This document shows positions 34,950 through 43,656 of a DNA stretch of 50,045 nt, in pieces. Location: contig JAHQWG010000011.1 of the NCBI GenBank assembly GCA_029856045.1, forward strand, positions 1 to 50,045, in the 5' to 3' direction. The DNA comes from Promethearchaeia archaeon (GTDB lineage Archaea > Asgardarchaeota > Lokiarchaeia > Sigyniarchaeales > SOKP01). Below the pieces are notes generated by a model, which was not told the DNA's origin, made no database searches, and saw only the letters and a program-made list of their open reading frames with translations. How positions within the stretch are numbered: position 1 is the first letter of the stretch; each line of letters starts with the position of its first letter. Made by a program: the position numbers and the translations under genes.

Positions 34950-35822
34950 ATGAATCTAACTTCAAATAGAAAAAAAGATAAGATTTATCTTAGGATTGCC
35001 GATGCCTTTAAAGATGATGTTGGTCGTGGGATTTTACGTATAGATTCTCAGATAGCGAGAAAAAATAATTTAGGAACAGGAGATGTAATTGAGGTTTATA
35101 ATGAATATAAGGACAAAAGAACATCTGGATTATTATATCCTGGCCTAAAAGAAGATATTGGATCGAGTATCATTAGATTAGATAGCTCTTTCAGGCGAAA
35201 TCTTGGCGCCTTTATTGATGATTGGGTTACCATAGGAAAAATAGAATCAAAACTCGCAGGAAGTATAACCTTTGCTGCAATAGGAAGGCCCGTAATTATA
35301 AGGGATGCAAAAGCATTAACAAATTTATTGATTAATCGTGTAATTACAAAAGGAGACATTATCAGTTTTTATGCTATGGGGCAGAGATTTGATTTTATGA
35401 TTATGGAATTTACTCCTCAAGCTAAGGCAGTTAGAATTTATAATAAGACTGAGATATTAATATCAGAAAAAACTATCAAAAAATTATCTCCAGAAAAGGA
35501 ATTAAATCGGACTAACGTTAAAAAGGAGAGTTTTCTTCAAGACCTCAACTATTTTAAAAGGAAAAAAGATAACCTTGATAAAATTAAAAAATTGATGAAA
35601 TTATCAACTCGTTTGCGGCTCGATATGATGAGAGATGTTCTTAATATGGACCCACATACATTTAACTATAACATTATTGACTGGGCATACAAGTTTGAGT
35701 TCATAATCGATGGTGACTATTTAATTGTAAATAAGGATACAGTTTTAGATTTTATTGATGCTTTGGACAAACAATTCGCTACATCGGAAATAAAGAAAGA
35801 AAACCTAGAGGGGGAAAAATAA
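34950..35822 (+). CDS. Cdc48-type N-domain protein fused to a winged-helix/PCI-like domain, no ATPase
   Basis: A protein of 290 residues. Residues 11-172 match the Cdc48/VCP N-terminal region: a double-psi barrel beginning LRIADAF-x-DDVGRGILRID and ending at about 100, then the second beta subdomain around GRPVIIRDAKALTN and VITKGDI. Normally this precedes two AAA+ domains; here none follow. Instead a charged linker leads to a helical, winged-helix-like domain at about 209-276 with the turn DGDYLIV. It might be an adaptor that competes with or presents substrates to a Cdc48 or proteasome system, or a DNA/RNA-binding factor. ATG 34950 replaces an in-frame GTG at 34941. Confidence 0.7.
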   Translation: MNLTSNRKKDKIYLRIADAFKDDVGRGILRIDSQIARKNNLGTGDVIEVYNEYKDKRTSGLLYPGLKEDIGSSIIRLDSSFRRNLGAFIDDWVTIGKIESKLAGSITFAAIGRPVIIRDAKALTNLLINRVITKGDIISFYAMGQRFDFMIMEFTPQAKAVRIYNKTEILISEKTIKKLSPEKELNRTNVKKESFLQDLNYFKRKKDNLDKIKKLMKLSTRLRLDMMRDVLNMDPHTFNYNIIDWAYKFEFIIDGDYLIVNKDTVLDFIDALDKQFATSEIKKENLEGEK

Positions 35823-35998
35823 TAAATAGATTGAGCTTTTCTTTGAAAATGTGACTATTTTTAATCAGTAATTATATTAATTTTATTTTATTTTTTTACC
35901 CTTTTATTTAACTCAATAAGAGAAAGACAAAAAAGTTAAAAATAAAGATAATTAGAGTTATATTATTAAAAAATATTAAAATTAATTGATGATCCAAT

Positions 35999-36415
35999 AT
36001 GTCAGAGCAAGAAATTGAAGAATTAGAAAAATTTTTAGTTCCATATGTTCTTGAGCGATTTAACCAAAAATTCTCAAGGTCAGTGGTAGGTGTATTAGGT
36101 TCTGTGATTACAGGGAAAAAGGAAGGTGTATTAGAATTTATATCCTTTCTAGCAAGAGCCTGTGTAAGATGCCTTATGAGTACTTCAAACGAAATTTACC
36201 TTAAAGATATTGCTTCAGTTGTTTTCGCCGAAGCATGTTTGGTGAAAGATCTTCCTCCTATTCGCTTTCGCGAGTGGTGGAGTGAACATTCGGAGTTTTA
36301 TAACCCAATACCTACATTATTAAGTGAAATTCACAGATGGCTAATATATTTGGAAGAAAATGGAAAGTTACCAGGCAATTATGAGAGATTCACAGGTAAA
36401 TTTGTAAAAATGTAG
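35999..36415 (+). CDS. Hypothetical helical protein, 138 residues
   Basis: I do not recognise this family. The protein looks mostly alpha-helical, soluble and acidic at the N-terminus (EQEIEELEKF), with conserved-looking aromatic stretches FREWWSEHSEFYNP and HRWLIYLEENGKLPGNYERF near the C-terminus. There are three Cys but no metal-ribbon spacing. It is 176 bases downstream of the Cdc48-N fusion on the same strand; its own A/T-rich promoter region makes cotranscription uncertain. Confidence 0.6.
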   Translation: MSEQEIEELEKFLVPYVLERFNQKFSRSVVGVLGSVITGKKEGVLEFISFLARACVRCLMSTSNEIYLKDIASVVFAEACLVKDLPPIRFREWWSEHSEFYNPIPTLLSEIHRWLIYLEENGKLPGNYERFTGKFVKM

Positions 36416-36437
36416 TTAGAAAAAAGAGTAATGAAAT

Positions 36438-37193
36438 TTAAATGGGTTTAAATTTCTTTTTACAGTATTTGCATTTTTTATAAGATTTCAAATTTTCCTG
36501 ACCGCAATAGGGACAAATAAAAATATTCGTTTCCACATCTTCTCCGCTTTTTAGTTGAAAACTTTCTTCCATTTTTGCAGGGTATGGTTTCAATTCAGCA
36601 GTTATAAAAGTTTCGATTTCTTCTTTTCTTTTTTTAGTGTATTTTTTTATTTTTACTATAAAGCCTGAAACAACGACAATAACACCTACTATAATTATTA
36701 TAACTATTATAGTAGAAATCGTCTGTGGACTTATATATGAATCATCATGGACAATAATATTAAAAAACCCTGCTTGATAGTGATAATAAACTGTGATGTA
36801 AATAGTCATCTCTTGTTCTATATAGAGATCAATAAATTCTTGCTCATTACCTGGATTATCACTTGTTGCAATAAGATTACCGAAAAAATCATCAGAATAC
36901 ACATGTAATTCTAAGTCCATATCCCAAAAACTATCCCACCATACTTTAATATGAATATTTCCTTTTGGAACAGTAATAAAATATCTTTTTGCAGCAAGAC
37001 CTATGGATTGATGAGTTTTTTCTGTATTTAAAGTTAAACTAATTTCCTCAATTTGACTAAGTTTCAGATCTGTTCGTTGATTTAATTCCCTCCTATAAAT
37101 ATCATAATTACCTAAATTGAAAGAATATACGCACAAAAAAGCACTGGAAATTATTATACTTACCAAAATAAGATTTTTATCATATCTTTTCAT
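36438..37193 (-). CDS. Membrane protein with exported beta-domain and cytoplasmic zinc ribbon
   Basis: A protein of 251 residues. An N-terminal hydrophobic segment (about 8-27) works as signal or anchor. An exported beta-rich domain (about 70-150) with a W-D-x-D-x-E-L-H-V pattern resembles PPC-like domains found at the cell surface. A second membrane helix (about 158-183) is followed by a cytoplasmic tail ending in a zinc ribbon with CPYCG and CKYCK (229-248). The ribbon inside and beta domain outside suggest a signalling or tethering protein. Ligand unknown. Confidence 0.68.
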   Translation of the reverse strand: MKRYDKNLILVSIIISSAFLCVYSFNLGNYDIYRRELNQRTDLKLSQIEEISLTLNTEKTHQSIGLAAKRYFITVPKGNIHIKVWWDSFWDMDLELHVYSDDFFGNLIATSDNPGNEQEFIDLYIEQEMTIYITVYYHYQAGFFNIIVHDDSYISPQTISTIIVIIIIVGVIVVVSGFIVKIKKYTKKRKEEIETFITAELKPYPAKMEESFQLKSGEDVETNIFICPYCGQENLKSYKKCKYCKKKFKPI

Positions 37194-37471
37194 AATAATC
37201 AGCTAAGAAAATCTTAAATCTAAATAATTGTTGAATAATTAAATTTCAAGTTATTAGTATAAATAGTTCTAGGTAATTTAATATATAAATAAGAAAATCT
37301 ATGCCTTTAATAATAATGTAATAGGTACTCCTTTTTTCTCCCAAGTTAGTACTTAATATCCTATTTTAATGTTTAATTTATCGCAATACAAAAGAGAAAA
37401 GATTTTAAATATAATTAGTAATACTTAATATTAAAAAATAAATCCCCTTTTAATTTAAAGAGGTGTATGAA

Positions 37472-37906
37472 ATGTCATCCGAAATGAAAATTGACCCTTT
37501 TGCCGCGTTGATATTAGTACTTAGTGTGATTGGGATAATTCTAATAGCAGCTTTGAGTTTTGCAGGTTTTTATTATCCTGGTTATGGAAATAGATATTCT
37601 TGTTTTGATTGTGAATTTTGGACACCTGGTGATTTAGCAGCACAAATTATTATGATAATACTATTAGTAATACAAATAATTATAGCCTTAAATGACCTGC
37701 TCCCAAAAAAATTCATAGAAATGGATCTAGAGATATTTGGCATACTTCTTACAAGCTTAACAATCCTTCTTGCCATCATAGGGATTGTTTCATTTGGAAT
37801 ATCTTATGAGGCATATACATGGTGGCCTGAGACTGGATTTTACGGCGGCATTATAGCGGGAATACTCAACACACTCTTGTTTTTCTTAAAATATAAAAAT
37901 AAGTAA
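37472..37906 (+). CDS. Four-helix membrane protein, unknown
   Basis: A protein of 144 residues with four predicted membrane helices (roughly 8-30, 50-72, 82-105 and 120-138). An exported loop between helices 1 and 2 contains YSCFDCEFW, with two Cys that could form a disulfide, and a W-rich loop precedes helix 4. The GAGGTG ribosome site stands correctly before ATG 37472, so the GTG at 37463, which is part of that site, is not used. No family is recognised. Confidence 0.68.
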   Translation: MSSEMKIDPFAALILVLSVIGIILIAALSFAGFYYPGYGNRYSCFDCEFWTPGDLAAQIIMIILLVIQIIIALNDLLPKKFIEMDLEIFGILLTSLTILLAIIGIVSFGISYEAYTWWPETGFYGGIIAGILNTLLFFLKYKNK

Positions 37907-38123
37907 TTTATCATTTTTTTCCTTTTATTCCATTGTTTAATCTATTATTTTAAAAATTTTTAACTTCTAATATATTAAGCGGATGAAATTTATAAATTTA
38001 AGAGCCATTTTTCAGAAAATTATTAAATTTGAATTAGTTCGAAAAAATTTAAATACTCTTAAGTTGTATTGACATTGAAGTTAAAAAATTTATCAATTAA
38101 GCAACCTATAGGAATGTGATTTA

Positions 38124-38897
38124 ATGAATATTGATTGGGCTTCAGTAGAGGCTAAACCAGATAAATCCCATAAAGTTAATGGACAGATTCTTTTGGATTT
38201 ACGAGCAAAAGTTAATAATTTAGAACTGCAGTCAGAAACCACCCGAATAGAGCTGGATAACACCATTAATGAATTAAATAAAACCAAGACAAAATTAACA
38301 TCCACAGAAACTGATTTAACCACAATTAAAGTCGAAAAAGAAATTATTGAAAATAAATTCAACCAACTTGAATCAACTCTACAATCAACTAAATCTGAGC
38401 TAGAAGATAAATTAAATGATGCGAGAGCAAAAACTACTGATTTAGAAGAAAAATTAAACACCTCTGCGGCAACCAACGCTGAACTACAAAAAAAAATAGA
38501 AACTCTTGAAACCGATTTAAATACAAAAATAGAGAAAATCCAAGCCCTTGAATCTGAAATTCCCTCAAAACAAGAAAAAATTAATGAATTAACCAACACT
38601 TTAAGCGAAAAAGAAAGCCAATTAGAAGAATTTAAATTATCTCTTGCCGAAAAAGAACAGTCATTGACTCAACCTACTGCTCAATTGGAAGAAACAAAGT
38701 CAGAATTGAGCACATTTGAACTCCCTGAGATTAGCCCCGTTGAAGCATTTCCGAGGGAAGAGAGAGTGATATGTCCTATGTGTGGTGATACTGCTATAAA
38801 AGAAATAGACGACAAAACCAAAGTCCTATATTATTCAGGAACTAAAGCCATTTACGCAAAGAAAAAAAAATGCAAAAAATGCGGATACGAATTCTAA
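38124..38897 (+). CDS. Long coiled-coil protein with C-terminal zinc ribbon
   Basis: A protein of 257 residues. A short N-terminal segment is followed by an almost unbroken coiled coil from about residue 25 to 195, with clear heptads (repeated L-E-x-x-L-N/S-T patterns) and only one Pro in it (in EIPSKQE). The C-terminal 45 residues hold a zinc ribbon, CPMCG and CKKCGY. It has no membrane segment. The product could be a cytoplasmic scaffold or rod with a ribbon for protein or nucleic-acid binding. The long antisense ORF over it reflects the repetitive composition. Confidence 0.75.
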   Translation: MNIDWASVEAKPDKSHKVNGQILLDLRAKVNNLELQSETTRIELDNTINELNKTKTKLTSTETDLTTIKVEKEIIENKFNQLESTLQSTKSELEDKLNDARAKTTDLEEKLNTSAATNAELQKKIETLETDLNTKIEKIQALESEIPSKQEKINELTNTLSEKESQLEEFKLSLAEKEQSLTQPTAQLEETKSELSTFELPEISPVEAFPREERVICPMCGDTAIKEIDDKTKVLYYSGTKAIYAKKKKCKKCGYEF

Positions 38898-38937
38898 GAA
38901 ATGAAACTCTAATAAAGTCAATAATAAAACCAATTAC

Positions 38938-39125
38938 CCACTAACCAAGTCAATCCCTCCACACCTAAGAACAATATGAACCTCTTATTTATTTGCTATT
39001 ATAAAAATTTCAGTAACTTATTCAGTTGGTTGCGACCTTATAAGTATATGGGCTCATCTATCAGGAAAAGCGGGATTAATATTTCTTCAATATGGAGTCT
39101 TCATAAAACCTTTATTTGTAATTCT
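38938..39125 (-). pseudogene. Decayed fragment of a GlcD-type FAD oxidase
   Basis: On the minus strand this segment aligns without a gap with the N-terminal part (about residues 20-79) of the two intact FAD oxidases: ITNKGFMKTPY, RNINPAFPDR and EVHIVLRCGG match ITDKDFMKAAY, RNVDPAFPDR and KIHIVPRGGG. Four in-frame stops interrupt it and the FAD loop glycines are lost. The rest of the gene is absent on both sides. It is a relic of a third oxidase copy. Confidence 0.85.
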
Positions 39126-39236
39126 AAAAATTGTTGTAGTTGAAAAAAAATTAAAAGCATATTAATTTGATTTTCTTATTCTTACTATGTAATAAACAGG
39201 TTAAATAATAAATAAAAATTCAATAAAATCTTAAAA

Positions 39237-40184
39237 ATGAAGCAATTGGATACCTTAGGATTAGTAATTAAAGATGAATTATTGCAGTTTTTAGAAAAAG
39301 AATTTGAAAGTAGCAAGCTTAACCTACTTTCTGAGAAATATGGGGGTGGAAAAATATTTTCCCATCCATTAATAGGCGTTGCTCAAGGTAATGATCCCAT
39401 TTTTCAAAAATTCAAAGAAGTTGTAGGTCCAGAACATCTCACACCTCTAGAAATGTGGGTAGGAAGTGGTCAAGATCATTTACCAGCGTCTGACCTTTAT
39501 GTAGTCTCTATAGTGTTTCCTTTTGCTGATAAGATTCGCAGGGAAAGTAATAATCCAATTGTATTGCCTCGAATAACTTTACCAGCCGAAACTTATTCTG
39601 TTGCCAGAAATTATGGTAATGTATTCAAACAGGATATAATGAAGCAAACAATTAATTTTTTTAAGGAAAAAGGTTATAACGCCGTATCTGGGATGTCCTG
39701 TGGTGCTTATTCAGTTGTTTTGAAAGGAAAATTTTATTCTACTTGGTCTGAAAGATATATTGCTTTTGCTGCGGGATTAGGAACCTTCGGTTTGCATGAA
39801 GGACTTATTACTGAAGTAGGGTGTAATATTCGATTAGCCTCAGTGGTTACTAATGCCCCAATTAAAGTTTCTCGAAGAAAAAGTGATGAACCTTACTCAA
39901 ATTGTTTATATTATGCAAAAGGAACTTGTAAAGAATGTGCGAAAAAGTGCCCTGCAAATGCGATTACAGAAAAAGGACATAATAAAACAAAATGTAATAA
40001 ATATCGCTGGAAGGTTGCAAGAAAAATGATACCACGTCTTGGTTCAATTCTGAAGCCTGGTTCCCGCCGTATTAACTGGAAATTAAAAGAAGATATTTTC
40101 CTTGTTGGTTGTGAGTTTTGTCAATTTGGAGTCCCATGTACGGATAAAAACCCTATGGTCAGTGATTACTTGGATTTTGATTGA
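39237..40184 (+). CDS. QueG/reductive-dehalogenase-like iron-sulfur protein
   Basis: A protein of 315 residues. The middle part has SERYIAFAAGLGTFGLHEGLIT-type sequence (near 170-190), the hallmark of epoxyqueuosine reductase and reductive dehalogenases around the cobalamin site. The C-terminal part has a ferredoxin-like set with CKECAKKCPANAI and a second set with CEFCQFGVPC. It therefore probably holds two [4Fe-4S] clusters and possibly a corrinoid. It is not standard QueG, since the N-terminal half is diverged. It may reduce an organic substrate in the cytoplasm. The final 19 bases overlap the convergent hydrolase gene. Confidence 0.75.
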   Translation: MKQLDTLGLVIKDELLQFLEKEFESSKLNLLSEKYGGGKIFSHPLIGVAQGNDPIFQKFKEVVGPEHLTPLEMWVGSGQDHLPASDLYVVSIVFPFADKIRRESNNPIVLPRITLPAETYSVARNYGNVFKQDIMKQTINFFKEKGYNAVSGMSCGAYSVVLKGKFYSTWSERYIAFAAGLGTFGLHEGLITEVGCNIRLASVVTNAPIKVSRRKSDEPYSNCLYYAKGTCKECAKKCPANAITEKGHNKTKCNKYRWKVARKMIPRLGSILKPGSRRINWKLKEDIFLVGCEFCQFGVPCTDKNPMVSDYLDFD

Positions 40185-40975
40185 GATTGATGTTTAAACC
40201 AGGTTACTACTGATTCGACCGTCTTCTCAAAAGCTTTGGGATCTGTAAGTTTATGATCTGCTCCTTCGATAACAACCATCTCCTTGGGCTCTTTGGCCAA
40301 TTCGAAAAAGCGGCGAACCCACACCAAATCTATATCTTCATCTGCATCTCCTGCAATTATAAGCAGTGGACGGGGAGCAATACTCGAAACCTCCCGAATA
40401 GGATTTAACTTTTTCGAATCCTCCACCATCCTTTCAAGGATTTCTTTGCGAATATCTGGATCACTCAATCCATGCATTTCGTCTGGTGAATTTTGCAGCA
40501 AGTCTTCTACAGCAGGTTGAATATAGGGGGAACGAGCAAATGTAAGCGTGTCATACACTGGTGCCCGAAGACATACCACACTAATCCGGTTATCGCGAAC
40601 CGCAGCCAATACAGCTACGGCTCCACCATAACTAGCCCCATATACTCCAACCCAGTTGTTAATGGAGTAATCAGACTCTATCAGATGAGAAATTGCATTT
40701 TTGGCGTCTTTAACTTCTCGAGCAAGACTGAAATATCCATCACTCCGACGGAATCCCCTAAAATCAAACGTTAAAACTAGGAAACCGGCTTCTGCTAGTC
40801 GAGAAGCTATACCATGAACTTGATCAGGAGATCCTGGGAGCCCATGAAATTTACATATCCCCAGAAATGGTCCATCGCCCTCCGGAACTAAAAAATCTCC
40901 TCTCAACAACTGCCCCTCTGAATGAAATTCTGTCGGAATAATACGGAAATTCGCCAATTCTCTTTTACTTTTCAA
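40166..40975 (-). CDS. Alpha/beta hydrolase, dienelactone/acyl-peptidase type
   Basis: A protein of 269 residues. The nucleophile is in GASYGG, the acid in AGDADEDID and the base His in GADHKLTD. The oxyanion region with HGLPGSPDQVHG is like that of the S9/S15-related and dienelactone hydrolases. Its bases are much richer in G and C than the neighbours (counts on two 60-base samples gave 42 and 55 percent against roughly 30 in the surroundings), which points to recent gain from another genome. It is convergent with, and overlaps, the iron-sulfur gene. Confidence 0.85.
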   Translation of the reverse strand: MKSKRELANFRIIPTEFHSEGQLLRGDFLVPEGDGPFLGICKFHGLPGSPDQVHGIASRLAEAGFLVLTFDFRGFRRSDGYFSLAREVKDAKNAISHLIESDYSINNWVGVYGASYGGAVAVLAAVRDNRISVVCLRAPVYDTLTFARSPYIQPAVEDLLQNSPDEMHGLSDPDIRKEILERMVEDSKKLNPIREVSSIAPRPLLIIAGDADEDIDLVWVRRFFELAKEPKEMVVIEGADHKLTDPKAFEKTVESVVTWFKHQSQSKSK

Positions 40976-41104
40976 ATTTTGTTCTCACATGATTAAGAAA
41001 GTCTTATTAATTATAAATAAATAAAATTTAATCAAATCAATTAATTATTTAACTTTTTTATATAAATATAAGGATATAATTATGATTATTTAGGAAGTGT
41101 TTAA

Positions 41105-41743
41105 ATGGGTAATCTGATATTAGGAAAGGAATATTTTGAATTTTCGCAAATTCAACCATCTGCTGAAACAAAGAATTTGGATTCATACATTATCTCGATG
41201 ATCAAAAAAATACAACCAGGTGATCTTTTACTCGTAAGAACTCCAGGAATTGGTTATTCAATTGGCAGAAAATTAGCACGAAATACTCATGATCATATTG
41301 CAGTAGTTTTAAATAAGGGGGTAACATTAAATATTGTCAATCCTATAACTGTTATTCGTCCAATATCGATTTTTTGCAAACCTAATAGGAATCCGTTGAT
41401 TTTACGGCCAAAATGGAGAGATATGGAGCAACGAAAAAGATTTGTTAAAGAAATGGAAAAATTTTCGAATAGTGTTTATAATGTAAAAAAAACAATATTT
41501 GGGTTTTTTTTTACGTCTTTATATGGGTGGTTGGGTATTCGGATGCCGATGAAAAAATTGGATGAGTCTGCAAAGAGATGGATATGTACAGAGGCAATTC
41601 TAATAAGTCTTTTAAAAACATTTCCAAAATTTAAGGTTATTAATAACATTAAATTGGATTATCATAGTCTTGGATTTGCCACTATAAATGATTTTCTTAG
41701 GATTTCCAAGCATTTTCCAGAGCTTTTAAACACCATAGATTAA
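41105..41743 (+). CDS. YiiX-like permuted papain-fold (NlpC/P60) hydrolase
   Basis: A protein of 212 residues. The first conserved part is GDLLLVRTPGIGYSI and then HDHIAVV (His near 62-64); the later part is WICTEAIL with the presumed nucleophile Cys near 157. That order, His before Cys, is the permuted arrangement of the YiiX/YaeF and LRAT-like families, which hydrolyse or transfer acyl groups in lipids and peptides. It has a short hydrophobic patch (138-148) but no clear membrane helix. The AGGAAGTG ribosome-site-like stretch lies before the ATG. Assignment rests on those two motifs. Confidence 0.6.
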   Translation: MGNLILGKEYFEFSQIQPSAETKNLDSYIISMIKKIQPGDLLLVRTPGIGYSIGRKLARNTHDHIAVVLNKGVTLNIVNPITVIRPISIFCKPNRNPLILRPKWRDMEQRKRFVKEMEKFSNSVYNVKKTIFGFFFTSLYGWLGIRMPMKKLDESAKRWICTEAILISLLKTFPKFKVINNIKLDYHSLGFATINDFLRISKHFPELLNTID

Positions 41744-41937
41744 TCTTTTATCCTTTAAATTTTCTGAATATGATTTCAATTTTCTAATAAAGAATACATC
41801 AAATATTTAAAAATAAATAATAAAAATTACAATTTTTTTTCCAATTAATTTCTTTTTTGGTTTCATATTTCTTTACATAATAACTTTCGCAAATACCTTA
41901 ACAAACATTTATAATTTTAATTTTCAAATCTTTTACT

Positions 41938-42630
41938 ATGTTAGAAACATCCAAAAAATTTTCAACCCCAGTATTAATTGCATTAATTATTTTTGCCGAT
42001 GTATTACAGGCGTTGCCCCTGATGCTCCTGTCTGGAAACTTTCTCTGGATTGAAATGTGGATTTATCTATTAATATTTACCATTTTCACGACTTATTCAT
42101 TGTTTTGGTTAAGAAAAAACAACCCCCAATTACTTGAAAGTAGAACCTCAATGAAAGGTTCGCCAAGGTCAGATAAAATCATTCTGTCTTTACTCGGCGT
42201 TGTGTTTATCGTTTATGTTATAGTAGTTGGCTTAGACGGTGGAAGGTTTCATTGGTCAGTGGTTCCAGTCTTAGTAAAAATACTTGGATTCATTGGTGTG
42301 GCTTTCGGCTTAATTATTATGTTTCTAGTTATGAAAGAAAATGCTTTCGCTTCAAAAGTATTAAGAGTTGATAAAGAGGGAGGACAAAAAGTAATCTCCA
42401 CGGGTCCTTATGCAATTGTGCGACACCCAATGTATATCGGGTATTTATTAATGTTTTTTGGGCTAACAATCGCATTGGGCTCCCTTTTTGGTCTTATTCC
42501 AACAGTAATAGTAACCATCTTAATAATAATACGAATTCCTTTTGAAGAAAAATTATTACACGAAGGACTCGAAGGGTATACTGAATACACAGAGAAAGTA
42601 AAATATAGATTAATTCCAAAGATTTGGTAG
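41938..42630 (+). CDS. Isoprenylcysteine carboxyl methyltransferase-like membrane protein
   Basis: A protein of 230 residues with five to six helices. The C-terminal half carries GPYAIVRHPMYIGYLLMFFG, the signature for SAM binding in the ICMT/PEMT family, and an E-E-K-L segment before the end, as in ICMT. Eukaryotic ICMT methylates prenylated Ras and Rho proteins; prokaryotic relatives methylate lipids or unknown substrates, so no protein substrate is implied. A shortened copy with its own copied promoter region is at 47649-47936. Confidence 0.78.
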   Translation: MLETSKKFSTPVLIALIIFADVLQALPLMLLSGNFLWIEMWIYLLIFTIFTTYSLFWLRKNNPQLLESRTSMKGSPRSDKIILSLLGVVFIVYVIVVGLDGGRFHWSVVPVLVKILGFIGVAFGLIIMFLVMKENAFASKVLRVDKEGGQKVISTGPYAIVRHPMYIGYLLMFFGLTIALGSLFGLIPTVIVTILIIIRIPFEEKLLHEGLEGYTEYTEKVKYRLIPKIW

Positions 42631-42679
42631 AATACTAAAAAAATCTTGATAGAACTAATATTCTATTTTAATCTTAAAT

Positions 42680-43084
42680 TTAAAGTGAAAAAACTTTTTT
42701 TGCCTTGTCTAACGCTTCTATTAATTCTGATAATTCTAACTTCTGTAAGCCTTCCGGAACTGTAAATCTTGGTGGTTTCCCGCCTAAGAGTTTCATCCAT
42801 GCTTGACAAGCGTATAAAGAAACTCCAACGCTTTTCGCTTCTTTTATTAATTCAAAAGGATCTGAAGGGACGCCCATCATGGCAGCATTTTTTTCTATGT
42901 CTTTGGAATATGGTTCCAAACCAGGTGAGAGCCTAAATTTTTTGTCTATGAGCGCTACCAATCCTTCTTGCATAAATATTACTGATACATCTTCTCCTTT
43001 CTTCTTTTTATTCATTGCAATAACGAGGGCGCTTAAATAAGAATTGATTGTCCCCTCTTTGCACAATATCACGGTTTCTACCAT
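42680..43084 (-). CDS. DsrE-superfamily protein
   Basis: A protein of 134 residues with the DsrE/F/H-like alpha/beta fold: an opening strand VETVILCKEG, a helix, VSVIFMQEGLVALI, and a late strand VSLYACQAW with a Cys (about 95) at the place of the DsrE sulfur-carrying Cys. Members transfer sulfane sulfur or act in thiouridine or sulfur redox chemistry. It lies 143 bases downstream of a ferredoxin gene on the same strand. Specific role unknown. Confidence 0.75.
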   Translation of the reverse strand: MVETVILCKEGTINSYLSALVIAMNKKKKGEDVSVIFMQEGLVALIDKKFRLSPGLEPYSKDIEKNAAMMGVPSDPFELIKEAKSVGVSLYACQAWMKLLGGKPPRFTVPEGLQKLELSELIEALDKAKKVFSL

Positions 43085-43227
43085 TTTTTATCATCTATTA
43101 GAATAAATTTCAACTTTATTAAAATATTTGGAATATATTGTTTTAATTGTTTCTTGAAAGAAAATAGAGCTTAAAGAATACGATTCTTAATTAAATGAAA
43201 CTCCCTACTCCCTTTATAAAAAAAATC

Positions 43228-43569
43228 TTATAAAAGATCTTCAATTTTTTCTAGAGTTTTTTCATTAACTTTTATTTCCTTTTGAAAATGTTTTTTAATT
43301 CTTTTAAGAAAAGCTTCTCTTTCCTTTTCTGTTTCATAATGTGCTAATAAATTTTTTACCCAATTAATATTCTCTTCTATTTCTTCCGGAATTTTTTCAC
43401 TATCATGTCTAGATGCATTTTGTGGGCATATTTTATGACAAGTCCCACATCTAATGCAGTTTTCCATATCTATTTCAGCTTTACCTTCTATCATAAAGAT
43501 AGCTCCTACAGGACATTCTTCAATACATATTTCGCAACCATCACATCTATTTTTATCTATCCATGGCAT
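43228..43569 (-). CDS. 2[4Fe-4S] ferredoxin with C-terminal helical extension
   Basis: A protein of 113 residues. Residues 9-49 carry two complete cluster motifs, CDGCEICIEECP and CIRCGTCHKICP. The remaining 60 residues are a charged helical tail rich in Glu and Lys (probably a coil or docking helix), not seen in the short ferredoxins. It is an electron carrier in the cytoplasm, its partner unknown. The DsrE gene downstream on the same strand may be cotranscribed. Confidence 0.9.
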   Translation of the reverse strand: MPWIDKNRCDGCEICIEECPVGAIFMIEGKAEIDMENCIRCGTCHKICPQNASRHDSEKIPEEIEENINWVKNLLAHYETEKEREAFLKRIKKHFQKEIKVNEKTLEKIEDLL

Positions 43570-43656
43570 TTAACACACTTCACATTAAATATAATAAAAT
43601 CAATCATTATTCCTATAAAAAAAGTTATAAATTAAAAAATTATTAGAAAAGTGATT

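Noticed and set aside
38093-38599. 168-codon ORF antisense to the coiled-coil gene
   Set aside because: Ser/Val-rich mirror of a repetitive coiled-coil sequence; no own signals.
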